This document shows, piece after piece, positions 1 to 10,153 of a stretch of 64,000 bases of DNA. The stretch's first letter is position 1; the number at the start of each line of letters is the position of its first letter. This DNA is from Xenorhabdus yunnanensis (GTDB taxonomy: Bacteria; Pseudomonadota; Gammaproteobacteria; Enterobacterales; Enterobacteriaceae), in contig NZ_JAQRFI010000007.1 in the NCBI RefSeq assembly GCF_028598805.1, forward strand, positions 48,941-112,940. The letters are read 5' to 3'. The notes below the pieces were generated by a model, which was not told where the DNA came from, made no database searches, and saw nothing but the letters and a program-made list of their open reading frames with translations. The translations under genes were made by a program, and so were the position numbers.

Positions 1-507
1 TTCTCGTAATAACGAAGTCAGGGCAAAGATAACCTTAGAACTATCATAAACCTGCTGTTCCATTTCTCTTAATTTATGATATTTACGTTGGTTTTTACGG
101 TTGAGTAAATCATGGGATTCTTTAAATGACTGAGAAAATACTTCATGACTTTCAAAGAAATGGGGAATATCTGGATGATTGTGCAACAGGTAATTAGCCA
201 TTTTGAGATTGCGGGTAAAAAGAGCATCAACCTGATGCTCTTTAAGCCATCGAGAAACCTGCAAATAAAACAGTTTCTGAGTATTTAATGGGAAATACCA
301 TTTTCTACGTATATTGTGCAGAGCAATTAAGTCCACAGAAGGCGGTAATGACCTACCAAGAATATCTTCAACTTGGCTTTGGCCTTTTGGGGTAATCAGA
401 TAGACACTATGTCCCTGTCGGGCAAAAGCATCTACATTCTGCAAAATTTGTAGGGACGCAACCCGATAATCAGGCACAGGGTAAGGATCAATATACGCAA
501 TTTTCAT
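1..507 (-). CDS. Glycosyltransferase family 4, N-terminal part (cut by window start)
   Basis: The reverse strand reads open from an ATG at 507 to the window edge, 169 codons without a stop. The protein begins MKIAYIDPYPVPDYR and continues with a Rossmann-like pattern (a hydrophobic beta strand, then an arginine-containing loop, then DAFARQGHSVYLITPKG) typical of the GT-B N-terminal domain of GT4 enzymes. A segment FFESHEVFSQSFKE matches the mid N-domain of these proteins. The C-terminal donor-binding domain lies outside the window. It overlaps the end of the upstream glycosyltransferase by 20 bases, so the two are likely co-transcribed. An LPS-core or O-chain role is inferred from the neighbours; the sugar and acceptor cannot be told. 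Confidence 0.75.
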   Translation of the reverse strand, partial: MKIAYIDPYPVPDYRVASLQILQNVDAFARQGHSVYLITPKGQSQVEDILGRSLPPSVDLIALHNIRRKWYFPLNTQKLFYLQVSRWLKEHQVDALFTRNLKMANYLLHNHPDIPHFFESHEVFSQSFKESHDLLNRKNQRKYHKLREMEQQVYDSSKVIFALTSLLRE

Positions 508-1609
508 TATTTTTTGTCGCGTTCAATAAACGGCTAGCAGAATGTTCCCAAGTGTACATTGATTCAATCCTCTGACGCGCAGATTTACCCATACCTTCTC
601 CTCTATCCGGCAAAGACAAAAGATGATTTACCGCATCAGCAATAGCCACAACATCTCCCGGAGTGACCAGAATACCAGCACTCCCTTCGTTGCCAACCAC
701 CTCCGGTATTCCACCAATATAACTGGCAATTACAGGACGTCCACATGCCATCGATTCTGCAATAGTAATACCGAACGCCTCATCACCAATACTAGGAAAA
801 ATACCAGCATCTCCCGCTGCATAAAATTCAGGTAATTGATCATGACCCACTGGAGAATGAAAAATGACAGATCTTTGCAACTGTAAAGCAGAAACTCGCT
901 TTTCAAGCGATTTCAACTCTTCACCTGCACCAATAATCAATAATTTTACATCTTTGTCCCGCAGCAAAGCCATTGCATCAATAGCCACTTTCATGCCTTT
1001 CCAGCCAACCAGTCTACCCGCAAACGTTAACAAGAACGTTTTTTCATCGATACCTAATCGAGTTCGGACATCAGAGTCAGCAGGCTTGAATTTATCGATA
1101 TCCACTCCATTATAAATAACGCTCGGAAATTGCTTGAAGTGGTGTTGAATCTGCCAAGCATTGAAATGGCTGCACGCAACCCATGCAGATATTTTCTTAC
1201 CTAATAACCGATCCCCTTTAAAAAAACTGGTTCCACCACTCATATAGCAAAACCGGGTATGGGATGTTTTAGGCATCATTCTGGGCCAGAAAAAATCAAA
1301 AGGTTTCGTCAAAATCACCCAATCAAAATTTTCAGCAATAACGGTTTTACGGGCATGATGAGCAAAAGAGTAACGTTCTATAATGCGTTGAAAGCGACGC
1401 CCGATGTTAAACACACGCTCTCTAGGAATAAAAGGGAAGGTATGAATATGGATATTTCTTCCGCCCAATGCAGGCCGAACATCACCACTACCACCGAAAA
1501 TATGGACCTCATGCCCCGTATCTGTCAACGCTTTGGCTAACTCCCAGACTGCGGTTTGAATACCACCATAGGACATGGTAACGGTAACATCGATAAATCC
1601 TATCTTCAT
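488..1609 (-). CDS. Glycosyltransferase family 4 (LPS-type)
   Basis: This is a complete GT-B fold glycosyltransferase of the GT4 family. The N-terminal domain opens with MKIGFIDVTVTMSYGGIQT, where the GG loop is the usual acceptor-side glycine pair. The C-terminal domain has the NGVD linker motif and the donor-binding EX7E-type motif DEAFGITIAESMACGRPVIAS. The start at 1609 is chosen because the family fold begins at MKIG; ATGs at 1618 and 1633 are alternatives, and the latter overlaps the stop of the upstream gene. It sits between other glycosyltransferases and probably transfers a sugar to the LPS core at the cytoplasmic face of the inner membrane. The exact linkage cannot be read from the sequence. 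Confidence 0.85.
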   Translation of the reverse strand: MKIGFIDVTVTMSYGGIQTAVWELAKALTDTGHEVHIFGGSGDVRPALGGRNIHIHTFPFIPRERVFNIGRRFQRIIERYSFAHHARKTVIAENFDWVILTKPFDFFWPRMMPKTSHTRFCYMSGGTSFFKGDRLLGKKISAWVACSHFNAWQIQHHFKQFPSVIYNGVDIDKFKPADSDVRTRLGIDEKTFLLTFAGRLVGWKGMKVAIDAMALLRDKDVKLLIIGAGEELKSLEKRVSALQLQRSVIFHSPVGHDQLPEFYAAGDAGIFPSIGDEAFGITIAESMACGRPVIASYIGGIPEVVGNEGSAGILVTPGDVVAIADAVNHLLSLPDRGEGMGKSARQRIESMYTWEHSASRLLNATKNNENCVY

Positions 1610-1625
1610 TTTGTTCATTATCCTT

Positions 1626-2615
1626 TCATTCATTTTCCAGCAAATTTTGAACAGAATGCCAGACTTGATTTACGGATATCGCTGACATTGTATCTTGACG
1701 AGAGGCCTGTCTATAATCTATAGGATATTCAATGACTACTAATTTCGGATGTTGTTGAGGTGCGAGAAAACGTCCAGGGTGAAAACTGTGATACAAAGCA
1801 ACCATTGGTATTCCCAATGCTCCAGCCAGATGGGTCGTTCCTGTATCAACCCCCACATACAGATTAAGTTGACTCATGATTGCCGCATTCTGCCGCATCG
1901 TAGTCTTACCAGCCAACGATGAACATCTGTTTGTACCCAATTTTTCAACTAGCATCCGTGCGCTGTCTTCACCATCTTTACTACCTAACAGCAAAATATG
2001 CGCATGCGGATAATCACGATAAATACGTTGAGCTAATTCGTAAAAGTGTTCTACAGGCCAATCACGATAGGCTTTTGCTGGAAAACTCTGTAACTGAAAA
2101 CCAATTCTTAATTGCTGTTCAATCCCTTGCTGATGAAGAAAAGTTCTGGCATATGCCTCTTCACACGGGCTTACACAATATTGTAAACGCCAATTACTGA
2201 CTTCAACCCCGAGGGCATTAATTAGCAATGCTCTTTCCTGTTGTGCAGGCATAAGTTCGTCAGGCCTTGCAACAGCATACTCATTTGATTTTGCATCAGA
2301 AACATCCGCAAAATAAACGGTTAAATTTGCTATGCGTTTGGCGTACTGCAATAGGGATTTATCGTGACCATATATCAATGCCAAATCATACTGCTGACGA
2401 GAAAGCCAGCCACACCATCTAGCTTTACCTTTGGAGAAATCTTTCAACTTATTAATTGAATCGATATTTTCAAGGATTTCTTTTGTTTTTTTATGCACAA
2501 ATATATCAATATTTGCTTCCGGCCACTTTTCTTTCAAAGCACGGATGACCGGAGTTACCAGCAGTGTATCGCCAAAACGGGCAATATTGATGATTAAAAT
2601 CTTTTGGGGTTGCAT
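1626..2615 (-). CDS. Glycosyltransferase family 9 (heptosyltransferase-like)
   Basis: The protein has the GT9/ADP-heptose:LPS heptosyltransferase signature. An N-terminal KILIINIARFGDTLLVTPVI strand-loop-helix is followed by a C-terminal GVDTGTTHLAGALGIPMVALY motif, the nucleotide-sugar binding segment of WaaC/WaaF/WaaQ enzymes. Length, about 329 residues, suits the family. The ATG at 2615 (MQPQKIL) is preferred; an upstream in-frame ATG at 2672 would add a stretch with no family counterpart. It overlaps the start region of the next glycosyltransferase by a few bases, suggesting one operon. It probably adds a heptose to the inner or outer LPS core, but it is diverged enough that I do not assign waaC, waaF or waaQ. 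Confidence 0.85.
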   Translation of the reverse strand: MQPQKILIINIARFGDTLLVTPVIRALKEKWPEANIDIFVHKKTKEILENIDSINKLKDFSKGKARWCGWLSRQQYDLALIYGHDKSLLQYAKRIANLTVYFADVSDAKSNEYAVARPDELMPAQQERALLINALGVEVSNWRLQYCVSPCEEAYARTFLHQQGIEQQLRIGFQLQSFPAKAYRDWPVEHFYELAQRIYRDYPHAHILLLGSKDGEDSARMLVEKLGTNRCSSLAGKTTMRQNAAIMSQLNLYVGVDTGTTHLAGALGIPMVALYHSFHPGRFLAPQQHPKLVVIEYPIDYRQASRQDTMSAISVNQVWHSVQNLLENE

Positions 2616-2821
2616 AATAATGAATATTAATTTATCAATCCAAGGATTGGTACTTAGGGCACTATACAGCAAAGTTATTCAATGTTCTATTTGCTGTTAA
2701 AAAACACTATAGGCACAAAAAATAAAATGAAATAAATTTCATTTCAAATGGTTAAACAAAAAAATAGCGATTATTCTATCAATATTGATAAAAACAATAT
2801 AAACAAAAAATAAACAAAACA

Positions 2822-3940
2822 TCATTGCTTGCTTTCTATACTGCGATAAAAAATAGACTCCATTTTGTCTAACATATTATCCATACCAAATAAGTGAGTC
2901 GCCCGTTTCAGTGAAGCTTCTCCCATTTGTAAACTCAGCCCTGTATCATGCATTAATAAAGCTAATTTTTCTGTTAATTGTTCGACATTTTTAGGTTCGA
3001 TAATATATCCCGTATCTCCATCAATCACAGCTTCTGTAATTGCCCCCACTGACGTAGATACAACAGGCAATCCACATGCCATTGCCTGCATAATGCCTTG
3101 AGGTACACCTTCATTACCAAACGAGGGTAGGGCAAAGATATCCATTGCGTTTAAGCAATCAGGGACATCCTGACGATTGCCAAGAAAAATGACACTTTCT
3201 GTCAGCCCTTCCCGCTGAACCTGTGGTTCTAAATTCTTTCTCTGGGGTCCATCCCCCACAAACAGCAATTGCCAATCAGGGTAACGTTGATGAAGAATCT
3301 TCCAGCTATCAAGCAGATAACGATGTCCTTTCCACGTTCTCATTGTGGCAACAATACCCAGCGTTGGCTTGTCTTTGATGCCAATACGCTGACGATTTAA
3401 GGTCTTGTTTTCAGGGTGAAAACGCGACAAATCGATCCCTGTCGGTACAGAAGTCATGTGGGAAAGTGGGTAATCATTATGTACATGCAGATACTGGCGC
3501 AGTTTTTCCCCTGTTGTCACAATATGCTGGCCAGCATGCAAATACAGCCAACGAGTCGCTATGGATTTTGAAACATGAGTCGAGACATGACGAGTGCGGA
3601 CTATCGGGGGCATATCTTTTAATGTAGTGCATGCCGCAGCCACTAGCCAAGAATCAGTAGAACTATGGGTATTGATCACATCAAATTGACGGCCTTCTGT
3701 CTTTAGCCAACGGCGCATTGCCCGAAAACAGGGAAGACGTTTTTTTTCAATTGGGAGAGCAACAACAGGCACACCATAATGATGGGCTTCACGGTACAAA
3801 GTTGAAGTTGGACAACATACGATAACCACATGGTGTCCACGTTGTATCATGCCCTGAGATTCCGTCAGGATACGAATCTCCTGCCCTCCCCAGCCACATG
3901 ATGATTCTGTATGTAAGATATTCAAGGTCTTTCTAGCCAT
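2822..3940 (-). CDS. Glycosyltransferase family 4 (LPS core type)
   Basis: This is a full-length GT4 enzyme, about 372 residues. The N-terminal domain has NILHTESSCGWGGQEIRIL with the conserved GG acceptor loop. The middle has the interdomain VPTGIDLSRFHP motif. The C-terminal domain has NEGVPQGIMQAMACGLPVV, the EX7E-like donor-binding segment. The ATG at 3940 (MARKTLN) is taken as start, because the longer reading begins with GTG only three codons earlier. A gap of about 200 AT-rich bases separates it from the next glycosyltransferase, so it may have its own promoter. It most likely acts in LPS core assembly; similar enzymes lie near rpmBG in related genera, but the sugar specificity is unknown. 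Confidence 0.85.
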   Translation of the reverse strand: MARKTLNILHTESSCGWGGQEIRILTESQGMIQRGHHVVIVCCPTSTLYREAHHYGVPVVALPIEKKRLPCFRAMRRWLKTEGRQFDVINTHSSTDSWLVAAACTTLKDMPPIVRTRHVSTHVSKSIATRWLYLHAGQHIVTTGEKLRQYLHVHNDYPLSHMTSVPTGIDLSRFHPENKTLNRQRIGIKDKPTLGIVATMRTWKGHRYLLDSWKILHQRYPDWQLLFVGDGPQRKNLEPQVQREGLTESVIFLGNRQDVPDCLNAMDIFALPSFGNEGVPQGIMQAMACGLPVVSTSVGAITEAVIDGDTGYIIEPKNVEQLTEKLALLMHDTGLSLQMGEASLKRATHLFGMDNMLDKMESIFYRSIESKQ

Positions 3941-4048
3941 TGGAGCCACGCCTGACGGTTTATATTAAAAAAGCGCTAGTATAGCTGAGCAGTGTATGAC
4001 GTCCACACATAACCCGATTTGAACTACCGTGATGCGATCTACAGACAT

Positions 4049-4076
4049 AAAAAAACCCAGCATAATGCTGGGCTTT
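4049..4076 (-). terminator. Rho-independent terminator of rpmB-rpmG
   Basis: The sequence holds a 7-bp GC-rich stem (cccagca / tgctggg) with a 3-base loop, flanked by A-runs on one side and T-runs on the other. It can therefore terminate in both directions, and read on the minus strand it lies just after the rpmG stop. Confidence 0.85.
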
Positions 4077-4092
4077 TTATAATCCGCTAAAA

Positions 4093-4263
<171 letters not shown>

Positions 4264-4271
4264 TCAGCTCC

Positions 4272-4529
<258 letters not shown>

Positions 4530-4600
4530 TCAGCTCGAGCTTTGTATTGGGTGTGACCGCCTCGTCAGGCTTAGGAGCCCATCTCAGCAAACTTTCTTTA

Positions 4601-4645
4601 CTGAAAAGAACATTACCGAAAAGAACGTCACTGAAAAGACACACA
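4601..4645. repeat. 15-bp tandem repeat, three copies
   Basis: Three adjacent 15-base units share the core cYgaaaaga: 4601-4615, 4616-4630 and 4631-4645. They lie between rpmB and radC in non-coding DNA. Several other spacers in this window hold similar 15-17 bp tandem units with different sequences. Confidence 0.8.
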
Positions 4646-4784
4646 TTTTCTCAGCAAAAAATATACTGAGATAGGCTCTTCTCGCCAAACCCAAGATCCT
4701 CAAAGGTGGCGTAGTATACGCCCTCATTCGCAGATGCTCAAGTCCCGAACAACTAAGATCTGATCGTATCGCGAAAAAACCGTA

Positions 4785-5477
4785 CTAAATCCAACCTCTT
4801 TCCATAAATGAGACACAATATTGCTTGCCAATAACGATATGATCCAAAACCTTAACCCCCACCAAGTCACAAGCCTCAATAATTTTTTCTGTCACCAATT
4901 TATCAGCCAAGCTAGGCTCTGGATTACCTGAAGGATGATTATGAGCAAGAATAATTGATGCAGCATTCACTTTAACCGCCTGTTTCACAATTTCACGCGG
5001 ATGAACTTCAACCTTGTTTATCGTTCCTTTAAACATTTCATCATGGCAGATGACTTTATTTTGGTTTGTCAAAAACAGCACTACAAATACTTCCCGATCT
5101 TGCCAAGACAATAAATCCTGCAAGTAATTCTGAGTCATCGTGGGGCTGCTCATGATATCTTCGTGGATAAACTGACTGGAGAAAAATCGTTTTGCCAATT
5201 CAGATACCGCCTGCAATTGCACGTACTTACATTGCCCCATACCCTTATGTGCACAAAAATCAGCGTAATCAGCGGATAAGAGATGATAAAGCGAGCCAAA
5301 TGATTTCAGCAGATACTCTGCCATTTGCACGACAGGAACGCCTCTGGTTCCCGTGCGCAAAAAGATAGCCAATAACTCTGCATCGGTTAGGGAAACAGCT
5401 CCATAAGCCAGTAATTTCTCCCGGGGAGGAAGATTTAAATGCAATTCATCACTTCTTTCCATTACCGTGAAATCCAT
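4785..5477 (-). CDS. radC: RadC family JAB-domain protein
   Basis: The product is about 230 residues. The N-terminal half has the helix-hairpin-helix-like region ([26 protein letters not shown]). The C-terminal half is a JAB/MPN domain with the metal-binding JAMM motif [14 protein letters not shown]. The family was once thought to act in DNA repair, but its true function is still unsettled. The start at 5477 ([11 protein letters not shown]) is chosen because a GGGGGG Shine-Dalgarno lies 7 bases upstream; in-frame ATGs further upstream lack one. It is divergent from coaBC, the usual enterobacterial arrangement. Confidence 0.93.
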   Translation of the reverse strand: MDFTVMERSDELHLNLPPREKLLAYGAVSLTDAELLAIFLRTGTRGVPVVQMAEYLLKSFGSLYHLLSADYADFCAHKGMGQCKYVQLQAVSELAKRFFSSQFIHEDIMSSPTMTQNYLQDLLSWQDREVFVVLFLTNQNKVICHDEMFKGTINKVEVHPREIVKQAVKVNAASIILAHNHPSGNPEPSLADKLVTEKIIEACDLVGVKVLDHIVIGKQYCVSFMERGWI

Positions 5478-5782
5478 AACACGCCCCCCTTCAATATCCT
5501 TTGTTGTCCTATAGTTCCCCATGACAATGGGAGCCATCAATCAATATTTACTCGATTTATTCGCCCGCTATCCTTATTCACTCATGCTCCGACTATATTC
5601 ACACTCCAATTCACATTTCTACTATCCCATGATGAAAAAATCATCGCCAGCCCGATTTGCATGGCTTGCGCAGCGCTTCGCAAACTTGTCATTTTTGACT
5701 GTCTAAATAGGGGAGATTCTCAACTCAATATTTTCTTATGGTAGAATCTTAAGGAATTGAAACTTACATCTGGACAATCAAA

Positions 5783-7027
5783 ATGACAGGATTTTCCGGC
5801 ACACAATTTTCTGATAATCAGCTTTCAGGCAAACGCATCGTCCTCGGAATCAGCGGAGGGATCGCCGCTTATAAAACTGCCGAACTCGTGCGCCGTTTGC
5901 GTGAACGCGGTGCTCAGATACGCGTTGTCATGACCTCAGCAGCACAAGCTTTCATCACTCCACTGACCTTACAAGCGGTATCTGGTCATCCCGTTTCTGA
6001 TGATCTTCTAGATCCTGCGGCAGAAGCAGCCATGGGACATATCGAACTGGCAAAGTGGGCTGATTTAATTATTCTTGCGCCCGCCACCGCTGATCTGCTG
6101 GCCCGCTTAACCGCAGGCATGGCGAATGATTTAGTCACCACAATCTGTCTGGCTTCCGCTGCACCTATTGCTGTTGCACCTGCAATGAACCAACAAATGT
6201 ACCGTGCACAAGCAACCCAACATAACCTGAAGATACTTAAAGAGCGTAATGTATTGATTTGGGGCCCAGATGAAGGCAGTCAGGCATGCGGTGATGTTGG
6301 ACCCGGAAGAATGTTGGAACCCATGGCGATTGTCGAACGGGCAACGCAACATTTCAGCACTGAGCCAGATTTTTCTGATCTACGCATCACAATTACCGCA
6401 GGACCAACCCGTGAGGCCTTGGATCCCGTCCGTTTCATCAGTAATCACAGCTCCGGCAAAATGGGATTTTCCATTGCACAGGCAGCAGCAGAACGTGGCG
6501 CAGAGGTGACATTAATCGCCGGTCCGGTTAATTTACCAACACCACAAGGCGTTAAACGCATTGATGTCAGTAGTGCGCTGGAAATGCATGAACAAGTTCA
6601 AGCTACAGCGGCCTTACAGAATATCTTTATTAGTTGTGCTGCCGTGTCTGACTACCGTTTCAAGCAAATTTCGACAGAGAAAATCAAAAAACAGGGTGAT
6701 GAAATCACATTTACACTCGTGAAAAATCCTGACATTGTAGCGAGCGTTGCCGCAATGGAAAAAGCTCGTCCATTTGTCGTTGGATTTGCAGCCGAAACCC
6801 AGAATGTGGAAGAATACGCCCGCGGAAAACTCAAGCAAAAGAATCTGGACTTGATTTGCGCGAATGATGTATCCCTGGCCGGACACGGTTTCAACAGCGA
6901 TACTAATGCATTACATCTATTCTGGCATGATGGCAGTGTCCATTTACCCCATAGTGGTAAATTACAACTTAGCCACCGCTTATTAGACGAGATACTCAAA
7001 CGCTATGATGAAAAAAATCGACGTTAA
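5783..7027 (+). CDS. coaBC: Bifunctional phosphopantothenoylcysteine decarboxylase / synthase
   Basis: CoaBC (Dfp) makes 4'-phosphopantetheine for coenzyme A in two steps: CTP-dependent ligation of cysteine to phosphopantothenate, then FMN-dependent decarboxylation. The N-terminal flavoprotein domain shows [17 protein letters not shown] and the PAMNQQMY motif. The C-terminal synthetase domain shows [20 protein letters not shown], and a KIKK segment. The 414-residue length matches the family (about 406). The coding end overlaps dut by 23 bases, so the two are translationally linked, as in E. coli. Confidence 0.96.
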   Translation: MTGFSGTQFSDNQLSGKRIVLGISGGIAAYKTAELVRRLRERGAQIRVVMTSAAQAFITPLTLQAVSGHPVSDDLLDPAAEAAMGHIELAKWADLIILAPATADLLARLTAGMANDLVTTICLASAAPIAVAPAMNQQMYRAQATQHNLKILKERNVLIWGPDEGSQACGDVGPGRMLEPMAIVERATQHFSTEPDFSDLRITITAGPTREALDPVRFISNHSSGKMGFSIAQAAAERGAEVTLIAGPVNLPTPQGVKRIDVSSALEMHEQVQATAALQNIFISCAAVSDYRFKQISTEKIKKQGDEITFTLVKNPDIVASVAAMEKARPFVVGFAAETQNVEEYARGKLKQKNLDLICANDVSLAGHGFNSDTNALHLFWHDGSVHLPHSGKLQLSHRLLDEILKRYDEKNRR

Positions 7028-7463
7028 AATCCTTGACTCCCGCATCGGGCAAGAATTTCCCTTACCGACTTATGCTACACCTGGCTCTGCGGGTTTAGAT
7101 TTACGCGCTTGTCTGGGTAATGCAGTGGAATTGGCTCCCGGCCAAACTGAACTTCTGCCAACCGGGATTGCTATCCATATTGCCGATGAACAATTGGCTG
7201 CCGTCATTCTACCTCGTTCTGGCCTGGGCCACAAACATGGCGTTGTTTTAGGTAATTTGGTGGGGCTTATCGACTCAGATTACCAGGGACAATTAATGGT
7301 TTCTGTTTGGAACCGTGGTGATAAAACTTTCATCATCGAACCTGGTGAGCGTATCGCCCAAATGGTTTTTGTGCCCGTAGTACAGGCTGAATTTAATTTG
7401 GTTGACGATTTTTCGACGAGCCAGCGCGGCAGTGGTGGTTTCGGTCATTCCGGTCGTCAATAA
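7005..7463 (+). CDS. dut: Deoxyuridine 5'-triphosphate nucleotidohydrolase
   Basis: dUTPase hydrolyses dUTP to dUMP and pyrophosphate, keeping uracil out of DNA and feeding dTMP synthesis. All five trimeric dUTPase motifs are visible: [40 protein letters not shown], and the C-terminal [10 protein letters not shown] arm. At 152 residues it equals the E. coli enzyme. It starts inside the end of coaBC and is followed by slmA on the same strand. A second ATG immediately follows the first and could be the true start. Confidence 0.97.
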   Translation: MMKKIDVKILDSRIGQEFPLPTYATPGSAGLDLRACLGNAVELAPGQTELLPTGIAIHIADEQLAAVILPRSGLGHKHGVVLGNLVGLIDSDYQGQLMVSVWNRGDKTFIIEPGERIAQMVFVPVVQAEFNLVDDFSTSQRGSGGFGHSGRQ

Positions 7464-7515
7464 TTTTCCATAAAGCCTGATACCGTCAACCGATTTTCAT
7501 ATTTTTTGCCCACAA

Positions 7516-7576
7516 TGTTTTTGCCTAACATGTTCTCGCCTAACATAGTGACTGACAAAAACATTGTTTTTGTCAG
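7516..7576. repeat. Short tandem unit and 12-bp palindrome in the dut-slmA spacer
   Basis: Two 15-base units (7516-7530 and 7531-7545, differing at two positions, both ending gcctaaca) are followed by an inverted repeat at 7552-7576. Its arms ctgacaaaaaca and tgtttttgtcag are perfect 12-mers around one central base. The latter could form a hairpin before slmA or be a protein-binding site. It is not a classical terminator, because no T-run follows. Confidence 0.65.
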
Positions 7577-7640
7577 CAATAACGTTGTGGCAAAAAGTAG
7601 CTCGATTTGTTTTGCTGTTTTAGCAGGGGTCTTATCAGAC

Positions 7641-8240
7641 ATGGCAGAAAAAGAACGTACAAAAAAGAAAAATAGACGCGAGGAAATCTTGCAGGTACTG
7701 GCGCATATGCTGGAATCCAGTGATGGCAGTCAGCGCATTACTACTGCAAAACTCGCCGCAAACGTTGGCGTTTCTGAAGCAGCTCTTTACCGTCATTTTC
7801 CGAGCAAAACCCGGATGTTTGACAGCTTGATTGAGTTTATTGAAGATTCCTTAATTTCACGTATCAATCTGATCCTGCAAGATGAAAAGGACACTATCAC
7901 GCGCATTCGGTTAATCCTCGTCCTTCTTTTAGGTTTTGCGGAAAAAAATCCGGGGCTAACCCGTATAATGACCGGTCATGCTCTCATGTTCGAACAAGAC
8001 AGATTGCAAAATCGCATCAACCAACTATTTGAGCGAATTGAAATGCAACTTCGTCAAATTTTAAAAGAGAAAAAAATCCGTGATGGACAGGGATTCAATT
8101 ATGACGAGACCGTGTTGGCATCACAGTTACTGGCGTTTTGTGAAGGGATGCTCTCCCGTTTTGTTCGCTCTGAGTTTCGCTATCGCCCGACAACTGAATT
8201 TGAAATACGCTGGCCATTGATATTGACCCAGCTGCAATAA
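7641..8240 (+). CDS. slmA: Nucleoid occlusion factor SlmA
   Basis: SlmA is a TetR-family DNA-binding protein that blocks FtsZ ring assembly over the nucleoid. The N-terminal HTH is clear ([23 protein letters not shown]) and the C-terminal dimer/FtsZ-binding region follows the family to its end at [13 protein letters not shown]. The start at 7641 ([16 protein letters not shown]) gives the family length of about 199 residues, with an AGGGG element 11 bases upstream. The frame is open for a further 45 codons upstream, but that part reads through repeats and is unlikely to be translated. Position after dut matches E. coli. Confidence 0.96.
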   Translation: MAEKERTKKKNRREEILQVLAHMLESSDGSQRITTAKLAANVGVSEAALYRHFPSKTRMFDSLIEFIEDSLISRINLILQDEKDTITRIRLILVLLLGFAEKNPGLTRIMTGHALMFEQDRLQNRINQLFERIEMQLRQILKEKKIRDGQGFNYDETVLASQLLAFCEGMLSRFVRSEFRYRPTTEFEIRWPLILTQLQ

Positions 8241-8457
8241 GCTACCACGGCAATAGATCATCGCAGCATCGTAAACTCGCGCATTGCATATAGCATGCCT
8301 CGCATACGGTAAATGATAACGTGCGGATTTTTTATTAAATTATTTTCTATTAAATTGTGTTAGCATGTTCCAACTCATTGAGTTCACTATTAAGTGGCTC
8401 AATAATGGCATCCTTATCGCAATCCTTACCAGTATGTGGATGCCATTTCTACTACTC

Positions 8458-8489
8458 ACCCCGCCCACTCTTGGGCGAGGGATTTTTTT
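8458..8489 (+). terminator. Probable terminator after slmA
   Basis: A cgccca-ctct-tgggcg hairpin (8462-8477), extendable by C/G pairs across one bulge, is followed by a run of seven T at 8483-8489. It sits in the convergent slmA-pyrE space. Confidence 0.7.
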
Positions 8490-8532
8490 ATCAACCTATC
8501 GTTCGTTACCAACTAGCAACGTTTACTGACCA

Positions 8533-9174
8533 TCAAATACCGTATTCTTTGCGATAACCTTCCACAGCTTCCAGATGGGATTGCATCTCTGGATTTTCAC
8601 GCAAATAGCTCACCAAATCATTCAAAGTAATAATGGAGAAAACCTGGCAATCGTAGTCACGTTCGACTTCTTGAATGGCAGAAAGTGTTTCACGTCCACG
8701 TTCCTGACGATCCAGACACAAAATCACCCCAGATAGAGTTGCTCCGTGCTGCTTAATGATTTCCATCGATTCACGAATCGCCGTACCTGCTGTAATAACA
8801 TCATCCACAACCACGACATTACCTTGCAAATGGCTACCAACCAGCAATCCACCTTCACCATGATCTTTAGCTTCCTTGCGATTAAAGCAATAAGGCATAT
8901 CTATATCATGACGGTCAGCCAGTGCCACAGCAGTAGTCGTCGCAATCGGAATACCCTTGTAAGCCGGCCCAAACAGCAAATCACACTTAATTCCGCTATC
9001 CAGCAATGCTGCCGCATAGAAACGACCAATCAACGCCAAATCACGTCCAGTATTAAACAGACCTGCATTGAAAAAGTACGGGCTTTTGCGACCAGATTTC
9101 AGCGTAAATTCGCCAAATTTCAGCACCTGTTTTTTCAGTGCCAGCTCAATAAATTCGCGCTGATAGGCTTTCAT
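8533..9174 (-). CDS. pyrE: Orotate phosphoribosyltransferase
   Basis: PyrE joins orotate to PRPP to form orotidine 5'-monophosphate in de novo pyrimidine synthesis. The PRPP-binding motif [13 protein letters not shown] is present, together with the family segments [20 protein letters not shown] and [17 protein letters not shown] and the catalytic-loop region [13 protein letters not shown]. The start at 9174 (MKAYQREF) has a GGAG Shine-Dalgarno and gives the exact 213-residue length of the E. coli enzyme; 11 codons upstream are excluded. It follows rph, with an attenuator between them. Confidence 0.97.
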   Translation of the reverse strand: MKAYQREFIELALKKQVLKFGEFTLKSGRKSPYFFNAGLFNTGRDLALIGRFYAAALLDSGIKCDLLFGPAYKGIPIATTTAVALADRHDIDMPYCFNRKEAKDHGEGGLLVGSHLQGNVVVVDDVITAGTAIRESMEIIKQHGATLSGVILCLDRQERGRETLSAIQEVERDYDCQVFSIITLNDLVSYLRENPEMQSHLEAVEGYRKEYGI

Positions 9175-9213
9175 TGGAGTTTCTCCTCTTTGATTCTTGT
9201 CATTCATTACGAT

Positions 9214-9243
9214 ATTGCAGGTATATTGATTGCAGATATATTG
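9214..9243. repeat. 15-bp tandem duplication in the rph-pyrE leader
   Basis: Units 9214-9228 and 9229-9243 (attgcaRgtatattg type) differ at one position, and a partial third copy follows. They lie between the pyrE attenuator hairpin and the pyrE start, so they lengthen the untranslated leader. Confidence 0.7.
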
Positions 9244-9249
9244 CAGACA

Positions 9250-9276
9250 TAAAAAAGGCGACTTATTAAGTCGCCT
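9250..9276 (-). promoter_or_regulatory. pyrE attenuator (intrinsic terminator between rph and pyrE)
   Basis: On the minus strand a 9-bp GC-rich stem (aggcgactt / aagtcgcct, 3-base loop) is followed by a run of T. It begins 11 bases after the rph stop. In E. coli the same arrangement couples rph translation to UTP-sensitive transcription attenuation of pyrE. The structure is seen here; the UTP response is inferred from that precedent. Confidence 0.85.
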
Positions 9277-9286
9277 GCTTCATTTA

Positions 9287-10030
9287 TTATGTTAATGGAT
9301 CTTGTTCTAACGCATCTCGCTGCGCTTCGAAAATAGTATCCAATCCCTCTTTCGCCAATGAGAGCAGTGAAAGCAATTCATCATGACTGAAGGGTTCACC
9401 TTCTGCCGTGCCCTGCACTTCAATCATTCTGCCGTCATCCATCATGACGATATTCATGTCAGTTTCAGCCACAGAGTCTTCAACGTACTCCAGATCGCAA
9501 CGTCCTTCACCCTCAACGATTCCAACAGACACTGCCGCAACCATCGCTTTCAGTGGACTTACTTTCAGTTTGCCATCTGCAACCAACTTATTCAGGGCAT
9601 CAACCAATGCCACACAAGCACCTGAAATGGCTGCGGTACGGGTACCACCATCCGCTTGAATCACATCACAATCCAGCGTAATGGTAAATTCACCCAGCTT
9701 TTTCAAATCGACGGCGGCACGCAATGAACGTGCAATCAGGCGCTGGATTTCCATCGTACGGCCCGTTTGCTTGCCTCTGGCAGCTTCACGGGCATTACGG
9801 CTATTGGTTGCCCGTGGCAACATGCCATATTCAGCCGTGATCCAACCCTGCCCCTGACCTTTCAGAAAACGTGGAATTCCTTCGTCAACGGAGGCATTAC
9901 ATAACACTTTGGTATCCCCAAATTCCACCAAAACAGATCCTTCTGCGTGTTTGGTGTAATGACGGGTCATTTTAATAGGACGCATCTGCGCCGCTGTTCT
10001 TCCTGCCGGACGCTTTCCTACTAAGCTCAT
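9287..10030 (-). CDS. rph: Ribonuclease PH
   Basis: RNase PH is a phosphorolytic 3'-5' exoribonuclease that trims tRNA 3' ends and helps degrade structured RNA. The product carries the family core: [15 protein letters not shown] at the start, then [20 protein letters not shown], then the [15 protein letters not shown] phosphate-site region, and ends [13 protein letters not shown]. The start ([11 protein letters not shown]) has GGAG six bases upstream. The gene is full length, unlike the frameshifted rph of E. coli K-12, so normal rph-pyrE coupling is expected. Confidence 0.96.
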   Translation of the reverse strand: MSLVGKRPAGRTAAQMRPIKMTRHYTKHAEGSVLVEFGDTKVLCNASVDEGIPRFLKGQGQGWITAEYGMLPRATNSRNAREAARGKQTGRTMEIQRLIARSLRAAVDLKKLGEFTITLDCDVIQADGGTRTAAISGACVALVDALNKLVADGKLKVSPLKAMVAAVSVGIVEGEGRCDLEYVEDSVAETDMNIVMMDDGRMIEVQGTAEGEPFSHDELLSLLSLAKEGLDTIFEAQRDALEQDPLT

Positions 10031-10153
10031 TGTGATCTCCGTTGTTAATACATTATTGGGCGCGCATTATACGGCCTAAAGCGGCGAATGCCTATCCTGC
10101 ATCTACATGGGGCGTTATAATCCGTCCATCATTTTGTAAATTGGGAACGAATT

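Noticed and set aside
7506..7640. N-terminal extension of slmA
   Set aside because: It is translated repeat/palindrome sequence without family match; the internal ATG at 7641 gives the normal length.
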